Of a stretch of 64,000 bases of DNA, positions 39,290 through 52,601 are shown in pieces. Under the pieces are notes generated by a model that made no database searches, was not told the origin of the DNA, and worked only from the letters and a program-made list of their open reading frames with translations. A program made the position numbers and the translations under genes. Location: the NCBI GenBank assembly GCA_023376005.1, contig CM042179.1:17537258-17601257 (forward strand). The letters are read 5' to 3'. The stretch comes from Doryteuthis pealeii (taxonomy: Eukaryota > Mollusca > Cephalopoda > Myopsida > Loliginidae). Within the stretch, counting starts at the first letter, position 1; each line of letters begins with the position of its first letter.

Positions 39290-40200
39290 TGGTGAAGGAG
39301 GTAGAACAATGAATAAAGAGCTGGCTCATTTCATATGACAAGTGGAAACTTGGACCTTCAAGTGAGCTACTTCCACTGATGGCTGTCATACAACTAAACA
39401 AGTCAAAAGTACATCCTATAATGGATTATAGGGAACTCAACAACCATATCAATGTCTATACCATAGACACAGACGTTTGTGTCAGTAAATAAAAAGAATG
39501 GAGACAGCAAGGATCGGACATCACACTACTAAATTACAAATCCGCCTATCTTCAAGTGTGTATAGATGAACCTTACCAAACTGTCATTTTTCAAAGCAGA
39601 CAGTACTACCTGACTAAGCTGGGGTTTGCCCTTAATGTTGCCCCCCAAATAACGAGATGCCATGTCAATGTAGTGATATCATAGGATGACCACGTCAGGA
39701 AGGCAACCTCTGTGGGCCTGTATGTAAAAGAAAATATCGTATTGGCAACTAGCCTCATCAAACACTTGACATGTTTTGGACTAACAAGAACGACATAAAG
39801 CAGCTGGCGTCCTCAAAGAGGGAGCATGACAACCAAATGGTGGAATGACTGGACTTACAACACCCCATTAAAAATGCTGATAGAGACTCTGTTCAGAGGC
39901 AAGTGGTGCATCGATAACAAAGAACTGGACATATGGGTTAACTTGAGTTCTTTGGTTGCAGGTGACCAGCTTAAATCACATGGGACTATTATCAAAGACA
40001 TGTGCTGGTTGCAGCCAGAGTTGGACATAGAGCATATCAACCTCATGGAATTAGATGCGGTCATAAAAGGAGTGAACTTGGCTGTTTACTGGAATGCCAA
40101 TTTTCTGCATTTAAAAACTGATTCTCTGTGTGTGAATTGATGGCTCACCAACACATTGACTAGCAAGGCCAAAGTAAGTGCTAAAGCTGCAAGAGAGATA
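39290..40200 (+). pseudogene. pol: RT / RNase H remnant of the old LTR element
   Basis: RT blocks SELLPLMAVIQLNKSKVHPI, MDYRELNNHINVYT, KLGFALNVAPQI. The RNase H block is ELDIWVNLSSLVAGDQL, DIEHINLMELDAVIKGVNLA then LKTDSLCVN. The YIDD region is not recognisable. At the position of the young copy's TAA stop this copy has tyrosine. Confidence 0.72.
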
Positions 40201-40416
40201 CTCTTCTGAAGATGCCTGAATATTTTCTCCAAGCTGTTCAAGGTGTATGCATTGGTGGTGGACAGGATCACCAGAGTATTGCAGAAGTGGATGTAGGTGA
40301 TGAAGAGACAGAACCCGTGCTGCAGCTATGTGCCACAACCAACTGTAGCATGAAGCTGAACCAAATACAGCTGATACATTTGCACAGCAGACACCATGGC
40401 AGGACATATACAACCT

Positions 40417-40915
40417 ACAAGGTTATGTCAGAAAAGTTTCAGGTTGATCGCATTCTTTGCCACAGGGCCAGATAATTAACCAGCATGTTTACAAAGAGAT
40501 ACTGCAGCGTTTGCTTCATTCAGTGCGCAAGAAGAGGTAAGAGATGTAGCAGGACAACTCATGGATACTTCAGCATACCAGCGCACCTGCCCACACTGCC
40601 CCGAGTATCTGAGAGTTCTTGGCCCAGAACATCACTGTGCTGGAGCAGGCTCCATGTGATTTTTTCCTCTTCCCCAAGCTCAAGGGGGTCATCAAGGGAA
40701 CCTGTTTTGAGGATGTGCAAGATATAAAGAAGGCTGTGACGACAGACCTATGGAGAATCCCAGAAGAGACCTTCCAGGAATACATGCAAGCGTGGCAGAA
40801 AAAGGGTGGGAAAGTGCATTAGACTCCAGGGGGATTATTTTGAAGGAGATAACTTGTAGTTTGGATTTGAAATACATTTTTTGACACCAGTCCTGGGACT
40901 TTTCTGACATACCTT
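40417..40915 (+). mobile_element. mariner element (internally deleted) nested in the old LTR element
   Basis: Inverted ends: AAGGTTATGTCAGAAAAGT at 40419-40437 and, on the other strand, AAGGTATGTCAGAAAAGT ending near 40914, with TA outside each end as for Tc1/mariner. Between them lies a C-terminal transposase portion (QHVYKEILQRLLHSVRKK, NITVLEQAPCDFFLFPKLKG, FEDVQDIKKAVTTDLWRI). APCDFFLFPKLK is a hallmark near the third catalytic residue. The N-terminal half is missing. Confidence 0.72.
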
Positions 40916-40919
40916 ATAC

Positions 40920-41650
40920 TTTGTGAGGAAAATCACTCCTTCAATGACAAAAGAGGATGTGAGATCCACCATCAGATCAGAGCGCCAATGGGACAAAGGA
41001 AAATTAGAGATAACAAATGCATAGTAGACACTAGGAATGGTCATTACCACGAATGGGGATGCTCACCATTTAACCCTGAATAACTGTGGGTCTACCTGAT
41101 TTACTATTTGGCAACCTATGTGACAGGATGCTCTGCCGACATAATCCAATGTCTCAACTCCATCTTTCTTGAAAGAGGGGCCCCACCCAAAGAAATCTTG
41201 ACTGAGTATTAGAGTATTTGCCACATTTTCAATGTGCATCAGCACCGTCTGAAAATAGTATTGTTGAATGATCACACAGATCCATGAGACATTTTGCAAC
41301 CAGGAGAGGCAGTGTACTGGTACAATGTCATGCTAAAAGATGTCCACAGTGTGTCTGCTTCAGCTAATACGTCATACCAGTATGAATCCTCCTGCTGAAG
41401 TTCGAACTGGAGATGGGAACTTGTCAACCCCTTTCCTTACGCCATGAACAAAATGCATATAATGGTTGGCAATAGTGGAAATAGAGATGACTGTTCAGTT
41501 AATTCTGACTTTGGTGGATTTAGTGATGGTAATGACAATGAAGACCAGCAGTTGACATTGGGACTGACTCAGAATGCAGACAAGTACGCTGTACCAGGTC
41601 TCCAAAGAAGCAATTGACCAAAAAAGCTACCACTTGTAGGATGATGATGA
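40920..41650 (+). pseudogene. pol: integrase remnant of the old LTR element
   Basis: Reads IQCLNSIFLERGAPPKEILT then PGEAVYWYNVMLKDVHSVSA, corresponding to integrase blocks around ERGAPAELLTD and VYWYNVTPKD in the young copy. Stops and shifts throughout. Confidence 0.65.
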
Positions 41651-41799
41651 TATCAAGGGGGAGGTAGTGGAGATAGCAGGTCAACACGATCTAAACAATA
41701 AACTCGCCTGTCCCATGATTTTGGGACATTATGGAGCCAATAAAAGCAGGGTGTAAAATGGGGAGGGAACGAGAATTGGCAAGTGACAACAGAGAATCA

Positions 41800-42074
41800 G
41801 ACACTAAAATATCTTTCAGACATTCCAGGGTTTTTATTATAATTCTGAGAAATGTTTTAATTTGCCAACAGTTCAAAATTTAATTTTGATTTTTTGGACT
41901 GTGATCCTAATCTTTATTGTAGCATGTAAAAACATGTTTCAGACGCCATATTCTCAAGTGTTCTGTCTATCTGAGCATAGCAATGACCCAACCTGGGAAA
42001 TCTTTTTGAATAGTTTGAGTGCTGTTTAAACAAGGCATCAAAGAACTTTTGAAGATCCCATTCAAGTAATAATG
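41800..42074 (+). repeat. right direct repeat (probable 3' LTR remnant)
   Basis: Partner of 37273-37548. The full LTR may begin near 41665, right after the purine-rich AAGGGGGAGG. Confidence 0.7.
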
Positions 42075-42735
42075 TCATTATTTTGCACATCTGTCATTCC
42101 AACATGCACCAAAAGAAGCATCATGATCATAAAAAAAAAAAAAAAAAAAAGTTTATAGCCATTTCCTGCACAACTTTTCAAATGGATACTGTGACCGAAA
42201 TGTTGTTTTTACTTACCACAATAATACAGATAACTTGCATGTCAGTCCAGTTTTATTCATCAATTTGTTAATTGTGAGAATCATCAGGACTATTCTGTAT
42301 GGAATTAATTAAAACAAACAAAAATAAAATACACTATCATAGATCCATAGCTTATGTGAAGGAATGTGATTTTTTTTTATTTAAAAAAAAAAAAAAAAAT
42401 TTCTCCATTTTATTTTTATGTCCCACACATATTTAGAAATCGCTGTGCTATCCATATATTTATAAAGCTTTTTTTTTTTTGTGTTGACCCTCAATATATC
42501 TTTTTATCATTACTTTACTCATTAATTTGTACACTCTTTTTTAGTCAGTTTACTATTGTTGGTTTTGCTGATATTTCCGAATTGCAGGATATCTTAACGT
42601 TTTTTTCTTTTCATCATGTTTGTGTTGGTTGTTATTGATTTTCTATAACAATTTAAGATTGTATTTTTAAATATATTATAGTGTATATATTTAAATATCT
42701 AATTTGTAAATTTTGTATATTTAAATTATTAGGTT
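42075..42735. other. intergenic AT-rich DNA
   Basis: Between the old LTR element and the Penelope-like fragment. Poly(A) runs occur near 42130 and 42383. 42500-42735 may be the decayed continuation of that fragment. No gene is seen. Confidence 0.5.
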
Positions 42736-43200
42736 GTATATTTTTAAGTGCTTGTTTGTATTCGCCTTTTTCCTTGTTGAAGATGTTAATAATCTAGTTG
42801 ATATTTCAAAAGTAATTGGTTTAAATAGCTGTTTGGAACATGTGTTAATATAACAAGGTCTTTTTGAAAGAGGATACAATTCCATTGTTAAGGTTGAATG
42901 TAATATCCAAAAATTTGAGTTTGAAACCAAATTTATTAAACTGCCAATGTAATTTTTTATGTATTATAACCACTTTACTGAAGATGATATTATCCAATAT
43001 AAGATGCTAGGGTGTTGATACCTAACAGTAGGTAACTAACGAGTTCACACATCTCATCATCGTAAGAGCCCATGGGGATATCATTTTTTTTCAGTGTTTT
43101 TCTTAATCCATATTTCCTCATTATGGTATGTTTACGGCAAAGCTGGATAATTTGAATGTTTTCTTCTGGTATTTCCATATATTCTTTAGCCAAAAAATGC
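42736..43200 (-). mobile_element. Penelope-like RT fragment
   Basis: The - strand from 43193 reads GLRKTLKKNDIPMGSYDDEM with CELVSYLLL (the MGS.D..E.CEL block), then after a gap and frame change FLDITFNLNNG and LLYINTCSK, followed by KPITFEISTRLLTSSTRKK. The order of blocks equals that of the copy at 30.4 kb. Truncated on both sides. Confidence 0.68.
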
Positions 43201-43363
43201 TTTATTTACAGTATTTTCTGCGATCAAGGGGTAGAATTCCTTAGTATCATGTTTAATTAAAACATATTTCATATGTATTAATATTCTTAAACCACTAGAT
43301 AGTCTTTAGTGCTGTGCCATTGATTTATGTTTGAGGTAGTTCTTCAAGTAGCACAAATACCAT

Positions 43364-43376
43364 CTGTGTGTGTGTG

Positions 43377-43412
<36 letters not shown>
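43364..43412. repeat. (TG)n(TA)n microsatellite
   Basis: TG repeats followed by about 35 bases of TA. Confidence 0.95.
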
Positions 43413-43414
<2 letters not shown>

Positions 43415-45481
43415 TGATGGCCTTTTTCTGTCAAGAAGTGGCACTTAGGTGGCCCACGGATCCAACTTTGTTTATACGTACCCTGCCACACATGAGCCCC
43501 GTCCCGTTTCCTCTCATATGCTGTTGTACGTGACATATATATAAGTACTTAATTTCATATAGAAACCTTATTAAACTTTTATAAAGAATCTTATATAGTA
43601 GATAATCTACTATACATACAGTAAATTCATACAGCTCCAATAAAAATGAACCTGTTTTTTGATTTCAGTAAGTATGTTTTTCTTATTCTGAAAAATTTTT
43701 TTTACATGAATCATTGAAACACATAAATAAAAACAAGACTTTTTTTCTGAAATATAAAACAAAACATTTGAGTATTATTTATTTTATTAAATCAATTAAA
43801 AAAAATATATAAATTACTTAAAAAAATATAACTAAAATTGTTTTTTGGTTTCTGTCCAGGAAAGGCAAAGAAGAGATACAAAATGTCTCAAAAAAAAGCA
43901 GTAAGCAAATATAGCAGATAAAAAAAAACATCAATTTGTAGAAAACATAAAAATGCTTTCAAGGATCATATTAATTTTTTTTATTGCAGACATTTAAAAG
44001 ATCATAGTAGATCCCTTCTTTAAAGTTAAACAACTTTAACAATGTCATATCCTGATTAAACAGAACTTTGTGAAACTGCAGTAAGAAACTTTAATGTCAC
44101 TTACACAAGACAAACAATTGCTTACCTAGCCATAAGTAAATAAGCCACATTCTCTGATTATATATCAAATAAACTAGTAGATCTGCACTTATTCAATCAA
44201 AACTGATCAAGTATAGAAATAAGTATGGAATCTTCTTGCAAATGTAGCAGTGAATATTTCTATATAAAAATATATGTAAAACAAATCAATAGAATTCATT
44301 TGAAGAAATTTTAATGATCATGTTATCAAACATTAACCCAAATATTAAACTTACATTAATTCTTTCTTCATCCACACAAAAATTTAGACAGGAACCTTGG
44401 AAATCATTTTGGGATAATTTTTTAAATATAAAAATTAAGTCAGATTGGAAGTTCAGTGAGATCTTTTCCACCAACTTCACTTTAGACATGTACAGAGCAA
44501 CACTGAACAAAATATCCGAGGAACAGATATTCTATGATCATGGAATGGAAAAAAAAAAAAAAAAAATTTTTTTTTAATTTTTAAAAAATAAATCAAAGTT
44601 AAAAATAGACTTGGTATGATAATTTGCTTTTTTGCTCCAGATAAAAATTAAATAAACTTTTTTTTCTTTTTTTAATACAGATTGAGGGTGAACAAGATTT
44701 TACTTTATTTATATTAACTAATGATTTCTACTGAAATTAACATTTATGATTCATGAAAATCTGCCATAAATTAGGAATGTCACTGTTGAAAAATATTAGG
44801 CTGTACGTTTTTCAGAGAAACAATGCAGAAGTACTTGGTCATTTAAAAAAATTATTTAAAGACTTTAAAAAATGCTTCTTATTTCTGTCTATTCAGTTAA
44901 ATTTTGAATAATTTCAATATAAAAATTTAATCTTTCAATTGTCATTTACAGATTTATTTTTCATAAAATATTTCTTATAAAATCTTTTATTTAATAAGTC
45001 AAAATAAGAAAGTGCTTTGCTAGAAACGAGTTTAGCTAAATAAATGTTTAAGCAACAAAAAAAAAAAAAAAAAAAAAAAAAAGGAACTTAAAATCCATTT
45101 AAATTGATGAAATATAATCTAGATGCATGTGACATTTATTCATGTATGTATGCCATAATGATTCATATAATGGAGGTAATTATGCGCATGCATATGTAAG
45201 ATGTGGCATAATGTGTGTGTGTGTGTACACACATAACCACTGTCATTACTGGACATTTATAAAAATTATAGAGAAACATACTTGTATGTAATTAATATGA
45301 AAAGACAATGTATTATCAAAATTTTCACACATGAGTATAGACAACAACATTTACAGACAAAAAACAAAGAAAAAAAAAAACAAAAAACAAATCCGAATAT
45401 TCACAAACATGTTTCTCTGTCTCTAAAAAATAAGATCCCCATAAGGTTCTTCACACAAACTTAGAAATATCATACATACAA

Positions 45482-45484
<3 letters not shown>

Positions 45485-45520
<36 letters not shown>
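45485..45520. repeat. (TA)n microsatellite
   Basis: 36 bases of alternating TA. Confidence 0.95.
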
Positions 45521-45523
<3 letters not shown>

Positions 45524-46949
45524 GAATTGCATTTTCCCCCTCCTGGCTTGCTATATCACACACATATTAGCCAACATATGTACCTTTTACACAATTTTTC
45601 AAAAGACACTAAAAGAAAAATACATATAGTTTAAAGTTTACGGGATTAAAGAAAATATCTTTTGTTCTACCATATTTTTTTGCAATCATTATTCTCTAAA
45701 ATTGTGTTTGTGCATTTCTTTTAGAATTTTTCTGTAGGAATATTTACCTAAATTTGTTTTTCTTTGGCAGTTTCTTCATTAGTATAAATAATCATTTTGT
45801 TTTATTAAGTTTACCCTAAAAGTTTAAAAATCATTTTATTTCTTATAAAATAATTTTCTCTTCTAGAGATTTAAAAAATGTAATCATAAATTTCTTTTAA
45901 TATTTTTAAATTAATCTATTTTCTCTTTGGATTTTCAAATTTAAGTTTATATACCCTAATTCAAATTCCACAGTTTTTGCATAATTTATAGATATATAAT
46001 TTGTAAATATATTATAAATATATTTTCTTCAATTTTATGGATTTTTTTCTTCATAATTATCTTGCCTTCAATATTGAAAGTTTACACTAAATAAAATGTT
46101 TAGTATTAACACTGCAACATTTTTATTGTTAGTAAGATAACTTTAAATTCACAATCTAAATCTTGTACTTTTTATTTTAAGCTCTTAAAATTTAAAATAT
46201 TAATTTCTTGTATATTTTTTATGGATTTAAATTATTTTCAAAGAAAATCCTTTTTTAAAAAACAAATTCCTAAATATCCCTATTTATAAATTAAAGATAT
46301 AATCTAATCTATTAAAAACTAGATTATATTTTTATTGTTTCATTGATCTAATTCTTAAAATTCTTAATGAGAAAATTCATTTAGATATTCAATTTTTTTT
46401 GCAGAGTAAATTTTTATCACTTTTTTTAATTTTGACTAAAATTATAATTTGTAAAAAATTAAAATCTCCAACTTCTATATATCCTGGTTCTTATTCCATT
46501 TTTACCAGCTACAACAATTAAGTTATCTTTAATTTTTATTGCTTATTCAAACTTAAAAATATCTGATTTAACACTTAAAAGAACATCAATAAACTTATTT
46601 TCCTGAGTTAGATAAAATTAGAAATGTAATTTCATTTTAAAAAAGTAAATTTTCTATAAAAATAAAAAACCTGATAAACATAATTAGTGCTTATAAATGA
46701 AAAATTACAGGTGATTTTAAGGACTAAATATTTGATACTTTAAAATGTTAATTTATTTTTGTTAAAAATAAAATATAATTTTCCTTTTTATAAAAAATAT
46801 TATAAAATTGCCCTGAATTCCCAAACTAACATTTTTATTATTAAATTGAAATAGATTTTCATCCACCCCTTATGAATTTTACCAATATATATAAAAAGAA
46901 ATTTAAAAAATTAAAAAAAAATCTTTTTAAAAATTAAAATGTTTTTTTT

Positions 46950-47291
46950 TTATAAAGAAATCAATGTTGGTGATGATCCACCTCCAACACCACCACCACT
47001 ACCACCATCTGCATTATAACCATAATAACCCTCTCCATTTCCCTCTTGTTTAATTGAAGCCAGTGGCATTGAAGCATTATTTCCACTGCATGTAGTGACT
47101 AAATCACGTTCAGTCTTCACTTTAACGTCATGTAATGTGTTTCCATTGTCATGTAATGTATTTTTAGGTGCTGGAGCCTTACATAAGGGCCGATGTGCCT
47201 GTAGGATAAATTCAAGATGGTCCTTTTGTTGGCGCAGTGTATGAATTTCATCCTGCAGGGTTGCTCGTTCCTCTTCAAGCTTTTCTGTTTC
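46950..47291 (-). CDS. fos: Fos exon 4 (zipper and C-terminus)
   Basis: Acceptor CTCTTTTGCAG, 113 codons and stop. Holds most of the leucine zipper, [12 protein letters not shown], a short LHD-N-type duplication ([12 protein letters not shown]), VKTE and IKQE motifs, a Gly-rich stretch ([13 protein letters not shown]) and the SPTLISL tail. Confidence 0.92.
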   Translation of the reverse strand, partial: ETEKLEEERATLQDEIHTLRQQKDHLEFILQAHRPLCKAPAPKNTLHDNGNTLHDVKVKTERDLVTTCSGNNASMPLASIKQEGNGEGYYGYNADGGSGGGVGGGSSPTLISL

Positions 47292-47493
47292 CTGCAAAAG
47301 AGAAAAAGTAACGTGTAATTATTAAACTTAAGGGAGATAAGCGTTTTAATTTAATCACTTTATAAATTGGATTTAATCATTTATATCATTTAGTATCAGA
47401 TATTTTTTGAAAATTAATTTGATGAAGAAAGAAATATAAAATCGTAGCTGTAAATTGATAATGTGGATTCATGAATTTCTGTGTTCTACTAAT

Positions 47494-47524
<31 letters not shown>

Positions 47525-50500
47525 AATATAGCTACATGATTATTACAAATGATAAAATAGGTTTTATGTGGTTTAATCTTATAATTACTAAAAGAAAACA
47601 AATTACTAAAAAAAAAAAGAGATGATTTTTACCTTGTTTGAAATAAAAAGCATACTATTGCTTTTTTATGTTAAAATAAACAATATATCAGTTTGACAAA
47701 TCATTTTTTTTTTTAATTCATGCTGTCACTGTGCAATGAAAAGTGATATTTATAAATTCAATTCATTAAAATTAAATACTCTTAATGGTTTCCAGTAACA
47801 AAAACAGATTCAATTTTCAACGTAAATTTTATGAATCTTTTACAAAAATAAAAAACTTTCTAATTAATAAAATTAAACAAAACCTACTTGGATTAATCGA
47901 TTTGTGTGGTCCACTCGCCGTTGTCTACATTTTGCAGCTGCAATTTTATTGCGTTCACGTCTAATCCTACGACGTTCTTCTTCTTCGGGGCAAAGACGAT
48001 TACGCATAAGAGATTGCATTATATCATCCTAAAAATATAAAATTGAAGTGGAAATGAAAATATTAAATATTATATCATTCATACTTGTTCAATGTGATTG
48101 TACCAAAAGGAATAATATTTGTTAAAAGTTTATTTCATATTTTTGTGCTCATAATATTTTAAACAATTCTTTAACTTTTTTTTATAAAATTTACATGTTC
48201 CCTTAGTAAAAAAAAAAAAAAAAAAAATTAAAAAAAATCATTTTTTTTGCATAAAAATGTTCCAAGTCATGTTCTTGGTATAAATTAATTCAAAGAAATT
48301 TTTCCAATTGTTTAAAACTGAACAATCAATTTTTATTTACACTTAGTGAAGCATCCAACAAATGGACACCCACTACAAAAAAATACAAAAAACATGAAGT
48401 TGAGCAAATCTTTATGAATTTTGCTTATAAAAAAAATTCAATCAACAAATGTAAAACAATGGATTCATACACAAACAAATGTGATAAATATGATTAGAAA
48501 GAATACTTTTAAAATACTATAAAAATTGATACTCCAAAATTCATTAAGTTTTCACTCTGAAGTTATTTAACTGTAAATCACTTTTGAGGAATTAGAAATA
48601 ATTTCAAATAATGAATTATAAAATCTAAGTTTACTATTTATACTTTTGATTTCATTTATTGAAAATTTTTCTGGAACCATTTTAAAATTATTTAAAAAAA
48701 GTTTTGATTTTGAAATTTAAATTTCACATTCTTCAAATGTTAGATAAAATTTTCCTGTTCTTACCTTTTCTTCCTTTATTTTAGCGCCCATTTTACCACC
48801 CAGTGCCCGTGGTTCGGCTGATGAATCCTCATCACATGAATCATCATATTGTGAATAACTTCCTCCCCCAATTGAGGGGTCAACAGAATGATTCCCTCCA
48901 TAGGAGAGATTTGGATCAGTTACTGAAGCAGCTGAAGATGAAGGAACAGATTGAAGTTCTATGTAAGCCTGCTGAAGACTACCAAGACTTGTTGGAGTTA
49001 AGGCGGTTGGTGTTGAAGTTGATGCATATGCCCCTCCACTTGATGTTGAAGAAGGAATAGAGTAATGCTGCAAAAATAGGGATATTTATAGAAATAACAT
49101 GGAAAGACTGGATCTAAATAGATATCACATGGAAAGGTTAAATAGATATCACACACTTCATTGATGTATTCTAATAATAAGTTTTAATATCTACATGTAA
49201 CAATTAGTTTAGAGAAAAAAAACGTAAGATTATTCTTAAATATTCTAGTAACAATTCACATGATTGATAGAAGGAAAATTTAGTTTTTCTTGAAAACAGT
49301 TGGATTAATGATAATCAGAATCAAATAATGGATTATATATAATCATTAACAAAGAAAATTCTTCCTGTAGAATATTGTTTGCATATCTTTTTAATGTTTG
49401 TCAAAAATTCACAAATAGATGTTGCAAATATCTTGAGATAATCAAAGATAAATTTTTATAATGAACATTTTTACTACACACAAAATCAAAATCAGCAAAT
49501 CAAATAAATGTACCTGAAATTATAACATTAGGAATTTACTTCTTAAAAATTTGTTATAATAAATTGTAATAAAGTATTTTAAAAATGTGAATAAAATGGC
49601 AATTTAACAGCCATTGAGTTAAACAAAAAAGAGACATAAATTCTTCCATCATAGGATTTATTCAAACATCTCATTATCAAAGAAATTAACATTTTGAAAA
49701 TATATAAATAATGACAAAGATTTAGTATATAGCCTTTTTTTTTGTGGATAAAATGTCCAGTTGTAGGTAGTTTAAAAACTGTCCAAAGTCTGTGTGTAGT
49801 GCAAGTAAAGTTATTTTTAACCACCTTTGGTAATTTCCAAGGACATAGGCACTATGGTGATACATAGGCACTATGTTGTGGAGTACACGCACACAGTGTG
49901 ATACATTTAGATTTTAATTTAATTATAAATTTTATGAGTCAACTGACTGTTTATTTTAGATGATTTTAAAATTTGTGTATTTTTTCTTTGGGTTGGTCAT
50001 TCACAACAATATTTTTTCATGCCTAAGTAGGCCAGAGTTCTGATCTTTATTTTATGCAAGATAATTGTTATCAAGCTTAAGAAAAGGAATTGCCAGGATG
50101 TAAGAATTTTGAGATTTGTACATTTTGAATAAGTAAGTAAATATCAGGTAATCCTGAAAATTATAATCATTTAATTAATGTTTCTCATGGTTATTACTAA
50201 TATTCTTAAGTAGTAGTGAATGTTTCAATTTCTGGTATACTTCTAACAAAAATTTTCTTCAATCTATGATATTTAAAAAAAATTCTATAAGGGAAAAAGT
50301 TTGATTATATAAAAAGAAACATGCAAATTATTTCTTTTCTTTTTTTTTGTTGTTTTTTTGGTATTTTTTATTTGGTAAAAAAAATTATTTTACCAAAATC
50401 AATTTATGTAAATCACAATTGGCACACATAAAAAAAACTTTTAAACAGTCAAGAATCAAACCTTTCAGAAAAGAAAAAAAAAAAAAAGAAAAGAAAAAGA

Positions 50501-52543
50501 AAGCTATCACTGTAACCAGCAACATTAAAATTGTCACAGTAAGAACCAAGTTTTGAATTCTGAAACAAAAACTGGTGCAAATCACTGCAATTCATTCCAA
50601 ATGCATACTGAAACACGTTTGAAATAATATGACATTGTTTTCAATGAAAATACAAATAGCACTAATTTGCTCAACAAAATGTTCATTTAATAATAAAATG
50701 AATTATGAGAATGGCATAAGTCACAAAATGTGAAGAAAAAAAAATTGTTGAAGCACATTGAAAAATTAAAAATAATGATTAATGTTTTTTTAAAAAATCA
50801 GTAATAAATATTTGCAAACCCTCTGTCACACACTATACCTGTATTCAAACATACATTACATAAAACTTTTATAGTAGTGCTCATAACAAAACCTTCATCA
50901 GATATTGGTGGGTTAGATAAGATTTTGGGGCAAAATATTCAGGATGCCACAGCAATATTTTATGACAAAATGCAATTAGCAGATTTATTTGAATTTATAT
51001 TACTTGAAATATGTTCATTACAATGTAATTTTAATTTGTAAGATATTTTAAAACATATTTCCTTCTCTGTATTGGAGCACATTGTGACATCCAGCTTTGA
51101 GAATAAGTACTTTCCATTGCTTCTTATTTCTTTTTTGTTCAATATTTTCCCTTCTAACCTTTACGCATAAAACTCACTATGCTGTCTTCAAAATTAAATC
51201 TATTTCAATAAAAAAATAACTATATCATAAGATCATAAGAGTAGTGGTAGCTGGAAATGCAAGCTATTTGAAAAGACATTTTCATCAAACATACATTGAA
51301 AATTTCTATGACAGTGTGCATAACAAAACCTTCAGCATAAGTTGGTGGGTTAGCTATGAATTGTTGGGGAGGGGTAAAAATATTACAACTAAATATGATT
51401 TGGAAATTTCTTATTCAGAAAAGTTCACTTTCATTAACAAATTGGAAGGATTCCTATTAAATGTTTTATTTTGTAGTTTCATAAGGATTTTCAGCTTGAC
51501 CGTGTTTCTATGTTTTAAATGAAAGTTGTTTGGAATTTTTCTAAATATTAAGTATAAATTTTATATTTATATTTATACATTTGAGTTTTACAAATGATCA
51601 TGAGAGTTGGTTATACACTACTTATAACACTTTGGTTATACACTACTTATACACTTCTTATGGAGGCAACATTTTTTATTTCAAGTTATTCTATATTAAA
51701 GATTTTTGCTCAACATTTTCTTATTTGGTCAAACATTTTCTTATTTGATAGTTGTAGTAAGACATATTCCTCTTTTCTCAATTATAGAGTAGGGTCTATT
51801 TGGACCATTATCATGGTGATTTAAAATATTAAAGTTATTTTGCTTGTGGAAATAGCAATCATTTTTTAGTCTTTTTAGCTTCACAACTCATTATGGTTGT
51901 CATTCTACAACAATGAGGAACAATACAGATCCTTATTGTTATCATTAATTGTTATTATTTCTCATCTACACTGTTCCTCATGGTCACAGAATAATCCCTG
52001 AAGGAAATAGTTTAATAAAAAAAATGTCTTTAAAAGATTAGAAAACACAGGTAAAAATTTGTTATAAGTGACAATTTTTTTTTTTTTTTTTTTTAAATCA
52101 AGTTATATATAGCAATTTTAATTAGAACAAGAAAACTGACATACATTTTGTATAAATTCATAACATTTCAAATAGCCACACATTATTCAGACTAATATCT
52201 TATGTTTTTATTACTTTCATTTCAATAAAGATATTGTAAAGATTCAAGTGCTAAAATTAATAATGAAAATACTTAAATTCTGTTTACACCTCATTCAATA
52301 GGCATAGATTCCTTTCTACAAACCAGTCACACACACTAAGTTTTTTTTTGTATATTTAATTCAAATAAAATTTTGGTTCTCAAGATGCAAAAATAAAATA
52401 AAGACAAGAAAAAGAACTTTACATTATTGAAATATTGAATACATGTAAACAAATTTCATACAATAGATTTTTTAACAATACAAAAAATTTCCAAATAATT
52501 TTAAAATGTAATATTACTAATAATAGTCATAATATGATTAATC

Positions 52544-52601
<58 letters not shown>

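Larger units (their letters stand above)
37273..42074 (+). mobile_element. old, decayed relative of the 9.8-kb LTR retrotransposon
   Basis: Direct repeats at 37273-37548 and 41800-42074 (probable LTR remnants) flank gag- and pol-like sequence of the same family. AGCTATTTCAGCATTAT at 37576-37592 matches the sequence just after the 5' LTR of the young copy. AAGGGGGAGG near 41655 resembles a purine tract, so the 3' LTR may start near 41665. Stops and shifts are frequent. An unidentified stretch of roughly 1.1 kb separates the 5' end from gag, and a mariner interrupts integrase. Confidence 0.75.
43201..46949. other. intergenic DNA / Fos 3' flank
   Basis: AT-rich with no supportable gene. The stretch next to 46950 is presumably the Fos 3' UTR. 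Microsatellites lie at 43364-43412 and 45485-45520, and an A run at about 45057-45082. Open frames near 44286-44577 have no protein-like features. Confidence 0.55.

Noticed and set aside
42123..42150. Poly(A) run as a retroposon tail
   Set aside because: No upstream retroposon body or target duplication could be identified; A runs are common in this window.
48803..49060. 85-codon + strand frame over Fos exon 2
   Set aside because: Antisense of a well-supported coding exon.
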